A stretch of DNA of 21,147 nt from Collinsella sp. (lineage in GTDB: Bacteria; Actinomycetota; Coriobacteriia; Coriobacteriales; Coriobacteriaceae): positions 1 through 21,147 of the forward strand of contig WGSR01000007.1 in the NCBI GenBank assembly GCA_014871545.1. Direction: 5' to 3'. Each line of letters begins with the position of its first letter. Position 1 is the first letter of the stretch. This document shows positions 1 to 6,805 of this stretch, piece after piece. The translations under genes and the position numbers were made by a program. The notes under the pieces were generated by a model. That model was not told where the DNA came from and did no database searches. It saw only the letters and a program-made list of their open reading frames with translations.

Positions 1-2
1 GC

Positions 3-182
3 AAGCACGAGTGCGGCCGCTGCGAGCTGGGCGAGCGCGAGGCCGGCGAGCGCATTCACGATTGGAATCTGGTCGAGCAGGGTCTCACCGAGGAGGAGGC
101 GCGCCAGGAGGCGAGCCGCTGCCTGCGCTGCGACCACTTTGGCTTTGGCGCGTTCCGCGGAGGGAGGAACCTGGAATGGTAG
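3..182 (+). CDS. C-terminal end of an FAD/NAD(P)-dependent oxidoreductase subunit (partial)
   Basis: Only the last 59 codons lie in the window, in frame 3, ending at TAG 180-182. The translation includes EEEARQEASRCLRCDHFG, the kind of tail seen at the end of GltD-like flavin/NAD(P) oxidoreductases (glutamate synthase small-subunit relatives) and of electron-input subunits beside [FeFe] hydrogenases. A CGRC pair near the start of the visible part and the CLRC pair could be iron-sulfur ligands. The stop codon overlaps the hydA start by seven bases, so the two genes are translationally coupled. From that coupling I infer that this protein supplies NAD(P)H electrons to the hydrogenase. The exact subunit type cannot be settled without the missing 5' part. 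Confidence 0.65.
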   Translation, partial: KHECGRCELGEREAGERIHDWNLVEQGLTEEEARQEASRCLRCDHFGFGAFRGGRNLEW

Positions 183-1987
183 AGCTCAACAAAACCACCG
201 TCGGCGACAACAGCGAAAACGGAGCGCACAACATGGTCAAGCTCACTATCGATAATTGCGAGGTCGTGGTACCCGAGCACACCACGATCCTGGATGCGGC
301 CAAGTCCGTCGGCATCCAGATTCCCACCCTGTGCTACCTGCGCGATCTGAACGAGATCGGCGGCTGCCGCGTGTGCGTGGTCGAGGTTGAGGGCTGCGAC
401 CAGCTGGTTGCCGCCTGCAACAACTACGTGCTCGATGGCATGGTGGTCCACACCAACAGCCCCAAGGCCCGCGAGGCGCGCCGCACCAACGTGCAGCTGC
501 TGCTTTCGCAGCACGATTCACGCTGCACGAGCTGTGTGCGCAGCGGTAACTGCAACCTGCAGACCATTGCCAACGACCTGGGCATTTTCTATCTGCCGTT
601 TCAAAGGCATTTGGCGGGCGAGGGCTGGGATTTCGATTTCCCCATCATCCGCGAAAACGACAAGTGCATTAAATGCATGCGCTGCATCAAGGTGTGCGAG
701 AGCGTACAGGGCCTAGGGATTTGGGACCTGACCAACCGCGCCACGCATACCGCCGTGGGCACCCGCGGGCGCGTGCCGATCGGCAAGACCGATTGCGTCG
801 CGTGCGGCCAGTGCATCACGCATTGCCCGACGGGCGCGCTGCGCGAGCGCGACGACACCGAGACCGTGTTTGACGCGCTCGCTAATCCCGACAAGATCGT
901 GCTGGTGCAGATCGCGCCGGCCGTGCGTAGTGCTTGGGGCGAGGAGCTCGGCATTCCGCGCGAGGAGGCAACCGTCGAGCGTCTGGCTTGCGCGCTGCGC
1001 CGCGTGGGCTTTGAGTACGTGTTCGATACCGATTTCTCGGCCGACCTCACCATTATGGAGGAGGGCTCCGAGCTGCTCGAGCGCCTGGGCGCCGCCGCTA
1101 AGGGTGAGGGCGACAGCCGCGGCTGGCCCATGTTTACGAGCTGCTGCCCGGGCTGGGTGCGCTTTGTGAAGGCACGTTACCCCGAGTTTGTCGACAGCCT
1201 GTCCACGTCAAAGTCGCCGCAGCAGATGTTCGGCGCTATCGCCAAGACCTACTACGCCAAGATGCTGGGCGTGGAGCCCGAGCGTCTGTTCGTGGTGTCC
1301 GTTATGCCGTGCACGGCCAAGAAGGCCGAGTGTGCGCTGCCGAGCATGATGGGCGAGGGCGGCGCGCCCGACGTGGACGTTGCGCTGACGGTGCGCGAGA
1401 TGGTGCGTATGATCCGCGCGAGCCACGTGAGCGTTGACACGCTGGTCGAGGAGCCGCTCGATACGCCGCTGGGCTTTGGCACGGGCGCGGGCGTGATTTT
1501 TGGCGCCACGGGCGGCGTGATGGAGGCTGCCGTGCGCTCGGCATATTACCTGGTGACGGGTAAGAACCCGGATGCCGATTTCTTTACCGACGTGCGCGGC
1601 CTGGACGGCTGGAAGGAAGCCGTCGCCGATATCGATGGCACTAAGGTGCGCGTCGCCGTGGCACACGGGCTGGGCAACGCTGAACGTCTGCTCGACGCGA
1701 TTCGCGACGGCCGTGTGAGCTATGACTTCGTTGAGGTCATGGCGTGCCCGGGCGGCTGCGCCGGTGGCGGCGGTCAGCCCATTCACGACGGCTGCGAGTT
1801 GGCAGCCGAGCGCGGTCAGGTGCTCTGGGGCCTCGATGCGAACGCCGAGATTCGCTTCTCGCACGAGAATCCCGATGTTCAGGCGTGCTATAGCGAGTTC
1901 TTGGGTGCGCCGCTCTCGCCGCTGGCCGAGGAATTGCTGCATACCGACCATCACGCATGGACGATGCCTAACGAGGGGACGTGCTAG
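176..1987 (+). CDS. hydA: [FeFe] hydrogenase catalytic subunit, NAD-linked type
   Basis: This 603-residue cytoplasmic enzyme reversibly reduces protons to H2. An N-terminal [2Fe-2S] domain has Cys53, 64, 67 and 81. It is followed by the His-Cys3 cluster site (His113, Cys117, 120, 126) and two [4Fe-4S] ferredoxin motifs (CIKCMRCIKVC at 164-174, CVACGQCITHC at 207-217). All three H-cluster loops are intact: TSCCPGW at 321, MPCTAKK at 377 and MACPGGCAGGGG at 522. A C-terminal small-subunit domain completes the usual modular architecture. I chose ATG 176 because GGGAGG (162-167) lies eight bases upstream. An upstream in-frame GTG at 11 would only add a translation of the previous gene's reading frame. 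The gene overlaps the oxidoreductase gene before it and is two bases from the lipoprotein gene after it. Electron donor (NADH, or NADH plus ferredoxin) is inferred from the neighbour. Confidence 0.96.
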   Translation: MVELNKTTVGDNSENGAHNMVKLTIDNCEVVVPEHTTILDAAKSVGIQIPTLCYLRDLNEIGGCRVCVVEVEGCDQLVAACNNYVLDGMVVHTNSPKAREARRTNVQLLLSQHDSRCTSCVRSGNCNLQTIANDLGIFYLPFQRHLAGEGWDFDFPIIRENDKCIKCMRCIKVCESVQGLGIWDLTNRATHTAVGTRGRVPIGKTDCVACGQCITHCPTGALRERDDTETVFDALANPDKIVLVQIAPAVRSAWGEELGIPREEATVERLACALRRVGFEYVFDTDFSADLTIMEEGSELLERLGAAAKGEGDSRGWPMFTSCCPGWVRFVKARYPEFVDSLSTSKSPQQMFGAIAKTYYAKMLGVEPERLFVVSVMPCTAKKAECALPSMMGEGGAPDVDVALTVREMVRMIRASHVSVDTLVEEPLDTPLGFGTGAGVIFGATGGVMEAAVRSAYYLVTGKNPDADFFTDVRGLDGWKEAVADIDGTKVRVAVAHGLGNAERLLDAIRDGRVSYDFVEVMACPGGCAGGGGQPIHDGCELAAERGQVLWGLDANAEIRFSHENPDVQACYSEFLGAPLSPLAEELLHTDHHAWTMPNEGTC

Positions 1988-1989
1988 CG

Positions 1990-3045
1990 ATGCGCGCGTT
2001 TAATGTTGAGCTGTCGCGCCGGGGGTTTGCCTCGGCGCTCGCCGCGGGCGCGTTGTCGCTCGCGCTGGCTGGCTGTGGCGGCGGAGCTGCGGGGGCGGGG
2101 TCCGCCGCGGGCTCGGCTGCCACGGACGGCGCCGGTGCTGTCGCAGAGCCGGTCGAGGTGCACGTCGCCTCGCTCAAGGGGCCGACCTCGATTGGCCTGG
2201 TGCAGTTTATGGACCAGGCTGCCGATGGCGAGACGGACAATGCGTTCGACTTTGCGATCAACACTGCCGCCGACGAGATTGTGCCCAAGGTCATTCAGGG
2301 CGATATCGATATCGCCCTGGTGCCCGCCAACGTGGCGAGTGTGCTCTACAACAAGACCGAGGGCGCGGTGCAGGTCATCGACATCAACACGCTGGGCGTG
2401 CTGAACGTTGTGACGGGCGACGCGAGTGTGGCCTCGTTTGGCGATCTGGCGGGCCATACCGTCTATATGACGGGCAAGGGCACCACGCCGGAGTACGTCA
2501 TGAACTTCCTGCTGGAGCGCGCGGGCCTGGCCGGCCAGGTGACGCTCGAGTTTAAGAGCGAGCCCACCGAGGTGCTGTCGGCGTTGCTTGTCGACCCGTC
2601 CGCCGTGGGCGTGCTGCCGGAGCCGTTCAAGACGGCGGCCATCGCCAAGAGCGAAGGCAAGCTGTCGGCGCCGGTAAGTCTGACCGATGTGTGGGATGAG
2701 CTGGCGGGTGACACGGGCTCCCGTTTGCTGACGGGCGTGACCGTGGTGCGCCGGGCCTTTGCCAAGGAACATCCCGAGGCCGTGGCGGAATTCTTGAGCT
2801 GCCATGCGGCGAGCGTTGAGGCCGTGAACGCGGCGCCGGCAGACTGGGCTCAGGCCGTGGTCGATGCGGGCATCGTCGATAACGCCGCGATTGCCGAAAA
2901 GGCGATTCCCGGGTGCATGCTCGTGTGCCAGACGGGGAAGGATATGAAGGCGGCGCTCGACGGGTATCTGCAGGTGCTGGCTGATGCGGACGCGAGCGCC
3001 GTGGGCGGCAAGCTCCCGGCCGATGATTTCTACTACATGGAGTAG
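1990..3045 (+). CDS. ABC transporter solute-binding lipoprotein, NitT/TauT/NMT1-like
   Basis: The 351-residue precursor begins with SRRGF (residues 9-13), a twin-arginine motif, then a hydrophobic stretch and the lipobox LALAGC with Cys29 as the predicted lipidated residue. It should therefore be a Tat-exported lipoprotein on the outer face of the membrane. The mature part reads like the two-lobed type II binding proteins of the SsuA/TauA/NMT1 class: KGPTSIGLVQF near the start, GDIDIALVPANVASVLYNKT, INTLGVL, GKGTTPEYVMNFLL, and the end AVGGKLPADDFYY. The ligand cannot be read from sequence. ATG 1990 is preferred over GTG 1981 because GAGGGG (1973-1978) lies eleven bases upstream and the shorter protein begins next to its signal peptide. 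It sits two bases after hydA and four before the permease-ATPase gene, so it belongs to that operon. Confidence 0.88.
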   Translation: MRAFNVELSRRGFASALAAGALSLALAGCGGGAAGAGSAAGSAATDGAGAVAEPVEVHVASLKGPTSIGLVQFMDQAADGETDNAFDFAINTAADEIVPKVIQGDIDIALVPANVASVLYNKTEGAVQVIDINTLGVLNVVTGDASVASFGDLAGHTVYMTGKGTTPEYVMNFLLERAGLAGQVTLEFKSEPTEVLSALLVDPSAVGVLPEPFKTAAIAKSEGKLSAPVSLTDVWDELAGDTGSRLLTGVTVVRRAFAKEHPEAVAEFLSCHAASVEAVNAAPADWAQAVVDAGIVDNAAIAEKAIPGCMLVCQTGKDMKAALDGYLQVLADADASAVGGKLPADDFYYME

Positions 3046-3048
3046 CCC

Positions 3049-4428
3049 GTGCGTGTGTTTGCTCGACAAATGACAGTGCGTGTGAAGGCGGTGGCGGCAG
3101 CAGGTGCCGTTGCCGCTTTTTGGCTTGCCGTGTGGGTGCTGGTGGCGGGTCTCGTGGCGCAGCCGTTGATTTTGCCGGGGCCGGGCGCTGTTGTGGTGGC
3201 GTTGCTGCGGCTGGTGTGCGATGGCGGTACCTGGGCGATTTTGGCGGGCTCGGGCGCGCGGATACTGGGCGGGCTGGCTCTTGCTGCGGTGTGTGGTGGC
3301 GTGCTTGCCGGGATTTCGTCGCGTTCGCGGGCGTTTGCCCGCCTGGTGGCACCGGCGCTTTCGTTTGTTAAGGCGACGCCGGTTGCCTGCGTGGTGGTCC
3401 TGCTGCTCATTTGGCTGGGGTCGGCGCGCGTAAGCATTGCGGCGGTCTTTTTGATGGCGCTGCCGGGAGTGTATTTTTCGCTGGTCGAGGGCTTGACGCA
3501 AGCGGATAAACCGCTGGAGCAGATGTTTCGTCTGCATGGCGTGCGGGGTTGGCGACTGTTTTGTGCCCACACCTGGCGCGAAGTCCTGCCGTTTGTGCTT
3601 TCGTGCGCCCGCGCCGTGATTGGCATGAGCTGGAAGGCCGGCGTGGCGGCGGAGCTGATCGGCATGGCGGTGGGCACCGTGGGTGAGCGCATCTATCAGG
3701 CGAAGCTGCTCATCGAGACGGCTGACCTGCTGGCGTGGACCGTGTTGGTCGTGGCGGCATCGTGGGCATGCGAGCGCGTGCTGGTGTGGCTGCTGCGGGC
3801 TTCGGGGCCCGCAGCATGGCGTGCTGCTGTGCGGGCGCATGGGCGTTGTCCTCGCGGACGTGCAGGCGGCTCTGCTGGCGGCAGGGCTGCTGCGGAGCTT
3901 GCGCTCGCCGTGGGCGATCGCGCTCCCTGGGCTCCGGCGCTCGACGGACTGGTGCTTCGTGTGCCCGCCGGTGGGCGCGCCTGCGTGATGGGCACCTCGG
4001 GCGTGGGCAAGTCGACGCTGCTTGCGCTGGCGGCGGGGGAGTGCGCGCCGTGCTCCATGGTGTTTCAGGATGTGCGCCTGGTAGAGGGCGCCTCGGCTTT
4101 GGATAACGTGCTGGTGTGCGCCGACGCGCGCGTGGACGCCTCGAGTGCCGCGGCCCTGTTGCGCCTGCTGGTGCCGGGGGTCGATGTGCATGCTCGTGTG
4201 GCCGAGCTCTCGGGCGGGCAGCGCCGTCGCGTCGAGATTGCCCGAGCCCTGCTGTGTCCGGGCGGCGCAGTGATTCTGGACGAGCCCTTTACCGGCCTAG
4301 ATACCGCTGCGCGCGACGCATGCGCCGAGGTCGTGCTCGACTTGCTCGACGGCCGCATGCTGTTGCTTGCTACGCACGATGCCGTCGACGCTCAGGCCCT
4401 CAATATCTCGGACATCATCACGCTCTAA
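3049..4428 (+). CDS. ABC transporter permease fused to a compact ATP-binding domain
   Basis: This 459-residue protein starts at GTG 3049, with GGAG (3039-3042) six bases upstream. Residues 1-250 form a TauC/SsuC-like permease with about six membrane segments; the coupling region is near 155-175 (EQMFRLHGVRGWRLF). Residues 284-459 are an ATPase: Walker A GTSGVGKST (315-323), Q-loop Gln340, signature LSGGQ (387-391), Walker B AVILDE (407-412) and H-loop His443. Permease and ATPase are normally separate genes in this class. The ATPase lacks the usual first beta strand, and only about 16 residues separate Walker A from the Q-loop. Linker residues 251-283 are Arg/Gly/Ala-rich and, by codon bias, seem read out of frame (see findings). 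It presumably imports the ligand of the lipoprotein encoded just before it. Fusion status is less certain than domain identity. Confidence 0.82.
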   Translation: MRVFARQMTVRVKAVAAAGAVAAFWLAVWVLVAGLVAQPLILPGPGAVVVALLRLVCDGGTWAILAGSGARILGGLALAAVCGGVLAGISSRSRAFARLVAPALSFVKATPVACVVVLLLIWLGSARVSIAAVFLMALPGVYFSLVEGLTQADKPLEQMFRLHGVRGWRLFCAHTWREVLPFVLSCARAVIGMSWKAGVAAELIGMAVGTVGERIYQAKLLIETADLLAWTVLVVAASWACERVLVWLLRASGPAAWRAAVRAHGRCPRGRAGGSAGGRAAAELALAVGDRAPWAPALDGLVLRVPAGGRACVMGTSGVGKSTLLALAAGECAPCSMVFQDVRLVEGASALDNVLVCADARVDASSAAALLRLLVPGVDVHARVAELSGGQRRRVEIARALLCPGGAVILDEPFTGLDTAARDACAEVVLDLLDGRMLLLATHDAVDAQALNISDIITL

Positions 4429-4447
4429 ATACTTACTCAGCAACAAA

Positions 4448-4471
4448 ATGATCCGTTTTTTCTCCGTCCCC
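4448..4471 (-). repeat. Copy of a GGGGACGGA...AAAACGGAT intergenic repeat
   Basis: Read on the minus strand, this stretch runs GGGGACGGA, a short A-rich part, then AAAACGGAT and CAT. Nearly the same sequence occurs on the plus strand at 20275-20297, with one base difference in the length of the A-rich part and one substitution. It lies just after the permease-ATPase gene. No clear rho-independent terminator is visible here, so the element may mark the end of that operon. Confidence 0.55.
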
Positions 4472-4480
4472 ATAGGGTTC

Positions 4481-4530
4481 GGTATGGTATTCTATCTGCG
4501 GGGTAATACTTAGGATTACCAAGTAATACC
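4481..4530 (+). promoter_or_regulatory. Candidate operator with repeated GGTAT/GGTAAT half-sites upstream of the antitoxin gene
   Basis: The stretch holds GGTATGGTAT (4481-4490), GGTAAT (4502-4507) facing ATTACC (4515-4520), and GGTAATACTT (4502-4511) facing AAGTAATACC (4521-4530) with one mismatch. Arrays of short half-sites are typical of operators of ribbon-helix-helix antitoxins, which repress their own promoters. TATTCT inside the first pair could serve as a -10 box. Binding by the antitoxin is an inference from position. Confidence 0.4.
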
Positions 4531-4551
4531 AACGCAGTAGAAACAAACTCC

Positions 4552-4610
4552 AGATGCGGGCCAATCGGGTTGCCTTCACAGCCCGTCGCCCAGCCGCGTG
4601 GCCCGCATCT
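4552..4610 (+). other. Strong hairpin in the antitoxin 5' leader
   Basis: A perfect 12-bp inverted repeat, AGATGCGGGCCA (4552-4563) and TGGCCCGCATCT (4599-4610), encloses a second stem of CGGGTTG (4566-4572) and CAGCCCG (4579-4585) with one G-U pair. No T-run follows, so it is not a standard terminator. It lies 34 bases before the antitoxin start codon and would fold in the mRNA leader. It could be a regulatory RNA structure, an mRNA-stabilising stem, or a mobile palindromic repeat. Confidence 0.5.
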
Positions 4611-4644
4611 ATCCGCACCACCGTCGTTTCAAAAAGGAATCGCC

Positions 4645-4866
4645 ATGGCAGAAAACATGACCCCGGTTGTCGCGAAGGTCTTGCCCGAGGAAAAGGCGGC
4701 CTTCGCGGCGGCAACCCAACTCGTAGGCACCACGCCGTCCAACGCCATCCGCATGTTCATCGCCGCGTTCAATCGCTGCGGCACCTTCCCGTTCGACATT
4801 TCGCCCAGCGGGGCCTTTGGCAAAGACTGTCCCCAACAGCTAGTCGTTGAAGAACGTCCCCAATGA
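4645..4866 (+). CDS. RelB/DinJ-type antitoxin, orphan
   Basis: The 73-residue product matches the RelB/DinJ pattern: a beta strand (PVVAKVLPEE), a helix, then the signature VGTTPSNAIRMFIAAFNRCGTFPFDI, which corresponds to the conserved lGlTpSdAirlFlrqv...lPF of the family. Such proteins are ribbon-helix-helix DNA binders that neutralise a RelE/YafQ-type mRNA interferase and repress their own operon. ATG 4645 has AGGA eight bases upstream (AAAAAGGA). No RelE-like toxin gene is found on either side; the next gene encodes a CPBP protease. The last 15 or so residues (from KDCPQQ) are encoded by a duplicated palindromic repeat, so the natural C-terminus, where toxin binding usually resides, may have been replaced. 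The family call is good; function as an active antitoxin is uncertain. Confidence 0.8.
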   Translation: MAENMTPVVAKVLPEEKAAFAAATQLVGTTPSNAIRMFIAAFNRCGTFPFDISPSGAFGKDCPQQLVVEERPQ

Positions 4867-4876
4867 CTAGTCGTTG
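4829..4876 (+). repeat. Tandem GTCCCCAA...CTAGTCGTTG repeat with palindrome at the relB/CPBP junction
   Basis: Two 21-base units at 4829-4849 and 4856-4876 both read GTCCCCAA, three variable bases, then CTAGTCGTTG. The second unit contains a near-perfect palindrome, CCCAATGACTAGTCGTTGGG (18 of 20 positions symmetric). The first unit lies inside the antitoxin frame. The second contains the antitoxin stop codon and abuts the ribosome-binding site of the CPBP gene. Confidence 0.65.
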
Positions 4877-4889
4877 GGAGGAGGTCGGC

Positions 4890-5804
4890 ATGCTCAATGC
4901 GCTGGTTTGGGCGCTTGCCTGTTTTGGCGTCGTCGCTGCCGATATTGTCCTGAGCATGGTTTTGTTCTCCGTGCTGGACATCGTGTCGGCGCTGACGGGT
5001 TTCCCGATCGACAACCTCGATATTCAATGGTTTCAAGCCGTCGCTCAGACGGCGTCGTTTTTGATGGCGCTGCTATGGTGGCGTTATTTGTGGCCGCGGT
5101 CGTTTATCGCGCGCTGGCAAGGTGAGCGTCCGCTTGGCGGGGGAGTGCGTAGCGCGTGGAAGCGCATTGCCTGCGTTATCGTGATCGGCTTGGCACTGCA
5201 GGTGGTCGTTGGCTACGTGACCGACGCCGTACTGTCATTGTTGCCCGAGGCCGCGGCCGATTACAGTGAACTTGTCGAGGAAACAGGCATGGGCGACACC
5301 AGCTATCTCGCCGTCCTGACTACGGTGCTCGGCGCTCCGTTTTGCGAGGAGCTGCTGGTGCGCGGCATCATCTTTGAGTTTTCGCTGCGTGCGTTTAATC
5401 CACAGTGCCGTTCGCTCTGGAAGCGCCGGCGCCGCGCGAACGCGCAGGACGGCGCCATAGTGCCCTGGGCGGCCCCGAGTACCTGGGGAGTCGCCGCGGC
5501 AATCGTGCTGCAGGCGGCGGTCTTCGGCTTTATGCACATGAACTGGGTGCAGGGCTGCTACGCGGGCGCTGCCGGCCTCATTTTTGGTTGGGTGTTCGTG
5601 ACGACCGGAAAGCTCCGCTACACGATCCTGCTGCACTTTGCCTTTAATGCCGGGTCGTATCTCATGGGGCTGCTGTGGTTTGTGAGCACACCGCTCGACC
5701 TTGTGGTCACGGTTGGCATCGCCGGCTTTGTGTTGGTAGAGGCGATGCGCTCGCTGCTTCGATTGTGCATTCCCGTGTCGCGCGAAGCTGATCGGTCTGA
5801 GTAA
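4890..5804 (+). CDS. CPBP-family (Abi) intramembrane metalloprotease
   Basis: The 304-residue, mostly hydrophobic protein has about eight membrane segments and the CPBP motifs: EE at 153-154 with Arg158 (FCEELLVRG), FGFMH with His216, and HxxxN at 249-253 (HFAFN). These residues form the active site of Rce1-like prenyl-endopeptidase relatives; bacterial members act in bacteriocin processing or immunity and in abortive-infection-type roles. An Arg-rich insertion of about 30 residues (KRRRRANAQ region, near 175-190) separates motifs one and two and should face the cytoplasm. I chose ATG 4890 because GGAGGAGG (4877-4884) lies five bases upstream; an ATG at 4863 overlapping the antitoxin stop would add nine residues. 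The gene is probably cotranscribed with the antitoxin. It ends eight bases from the convergent araC-type gene. Substrate unknown. Confidence 0.88.
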   Translation: MLNALVWALACFGVVAADIVLSMVLFSVLDIVSALTGFPIDNLDIQWFQAVAQTASFLMALLWWRYLWPRSFIARWQGERPLGGGVRSAWKRIACVIVIGLALQVVVGYVTDAVLSLLPEAAADYSELVEETGMGDTSYLAVLTTVLGAPFCEELLVRGIIFEFSLRAFNPQCRSLWKRRRRANAQDGAIVPWAAPSTWGVAAAIVLQAAVFGFMHMNWVQGCYAGAAGLIFGWVFVTTGKLRYTILLHFAFNAGSYLMGLLWFVSTPLDLVVTVGIAGFVLVEAMRSLLRLCIPVSREADRSE

Positions 5805-5826
5805 TAACGCCTTTAATTAGACCGAT
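5791..5826. terminator. Hairpin spanning the convergent gene ends
   Basis: ATCGGTCT (5791-5798) and AGACCGAT (5819-5826) form a perfect 8-bp stem whose 20-base loop contains both stop codons of the convergent CPBP and AraC-type genes. No T-run follows on either strand, so termination here is tentative. Confidence 0.3.
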
Positions 5827-6805
5827 GCGTCCTGAACACACCTGGCGTTTCGCCGAATGCTTCTTTAAATTTTGAGTAAAAGAATGACATGTTGGAGATG
5901 CCGACTTTTCGGGCTACATACTGCACGCTGCGCTCGGTGTTATTGAGAAGATATGCCGCCTCTGTGAGCTGCTGGTTGAGCTTGATTTGCGAAAACGTTT
6001 TGCCGGTTTTTTGCTTGATCAAGCTGCTGAGATAGCTGGTGCTATAACCCGTATCGCTCGCAATGCTTTCGAGTGTGCAGTCGCCGTAGCTTCGCTCAAT
6101 ATGATTCAGAATCGACACGATGCGTTCGTCCGACATGATCGCCTGGTTATCAGTTGCGGAGCGTCGGTACAGTCCTCGAATGAGAACAAGGAATAGGCTG
6201 ACGGCGAGGTGCCTCATGAGTTCATTGGAATAGGCATCTTTAAAGTGATATTCGATAAAGAGCATCTCGATGAGGCGTCGCGCATGTCGGGCGTATTCCT
6301 CTGGAAGAATGAGATATTTTCGGGCCTCGCGGTTTTTGGACACAAAATCAAATAGAAGATTCGTTAATGGTGACGCGCCGGGTAGCTGGCTCAGGAACAA
6401 CGAATCGAACATTTCTTTTTTGAAGACGATCGAAATGACGATATCATGCTCGCCCTTAACGTATGGAACGCTTCTGACTACGCCGGTGTTGCAAATGAGC
6501 ACGTCGCCCTTTTTAAGGAGTAGTCGCCGTCCGTTGACGATAAACGTGCAGACGCCGTCGTACACGTAGTTAAGCTCCATATCCCGATTGATATGAGGAG
6601 GAATATCGGTAAAGCGCGACTCCTTGATAAGACCCACGGGGTTTTCGTCGAGAGTTTCTTTCCAATCAAACAGATAGACCTCTTCGCCGTTAATGGTTGT
6701 GGTTTCCACCCTGTTATATCGCGGGCTGAGCTCTCCCGGATGTGTGCGATGCCACTCTTCGGTCTCGGTATGCGTATAGAGCAGCTGTTTGAGATTCGAA
6801 TCCAT
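5813..6805 (-). CDS. AraC-family transcriptional regulator of the beta-glucoside locus
   Basis: The 330-residue protein has an N-terminal cupin-like sensing half (about residues 60-145, including IPPHINRDMELNYVYDG and LKKGDVLICN, typical of sugar-binding AraC regulators) and a C-terminal pair of helix-turn-helix motifs (about 228-328). The latter include CTLESIASDTGYSTSYLSSL, FSQIKLNQQLTEAAYLL and the family signature VGISNMSFFYSKFKEAFGETPGVFR. The start ATG has GGAG (6812-6815) six bases upstream. It is divergent from the GH1 and PTS genes across a 153-base gap, so it most likely controls them, responding to a beta-glucoside or its phosphate. G+C is visibly lower than in the flanking genes, with more A/T-ending codons, which hints at acquisition with the sugar locus. 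Confidence 0.92.
   Translation of the reverse strand: MDSNLKQLLYTHTETEEWHRTHPGELSPRYNRVETTTINGEEVYLFDWKETLDENPVGLIKESRFTDIPPHINRDMELNYVYDGVCTFIVNGRRLLLKKGDVLICNTGVVRSVPYVKGEHDIVISIVFKKEMFDSLFLSQLPGASPLTNLLFDFVSKNREARKYLILPEEYARHARRLIEMLFIEYHFKDAYSNELMRHLAVSLFLVLIRGLYRRSATDNQAIMSDERIVSILNHIERSYGDCTLESIASDTGYSTSYLSSLIKQKTGKTFSQIKLNQQLTEAAYLLNNTERSVQYVARKVGISNMSFFYSKFKEAFGETPGVFRTHRSN

Noticed and set aside
11..175. An N-terminal extension of the hydrogenase from GTG 11
   Set aside because: It is a shifted reading of the preceding oxidoreductase gene, and ATG 176 has a good ribosome-binding site.
1984..4191. A very long open frame on the minus strand (735 codons) opposite the lipoprotein and permease genes
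   Set aside because: It is His/Arg/Gln-rich antisense translation typical of high-G+C DNA, while the plus strand encodes clear lipoprotein, permease and ATPase motifs.
4429..4644. A hidden RelE-like toxin gene upstream of the antitoxin
   Set aside because: The gap is too short and contains operator-like repeats and a hairpin; no frame there resembles a RelE/YafQ protein.
5986..6000. AAAACGTTTT, a possible catabolite-response (cre-like) palindrome
   Set aside because: It lies inside the coding region of the AraC-type gene, encodes a conserved stretch (GKTFSQIK), and does not complete a cre consensus.
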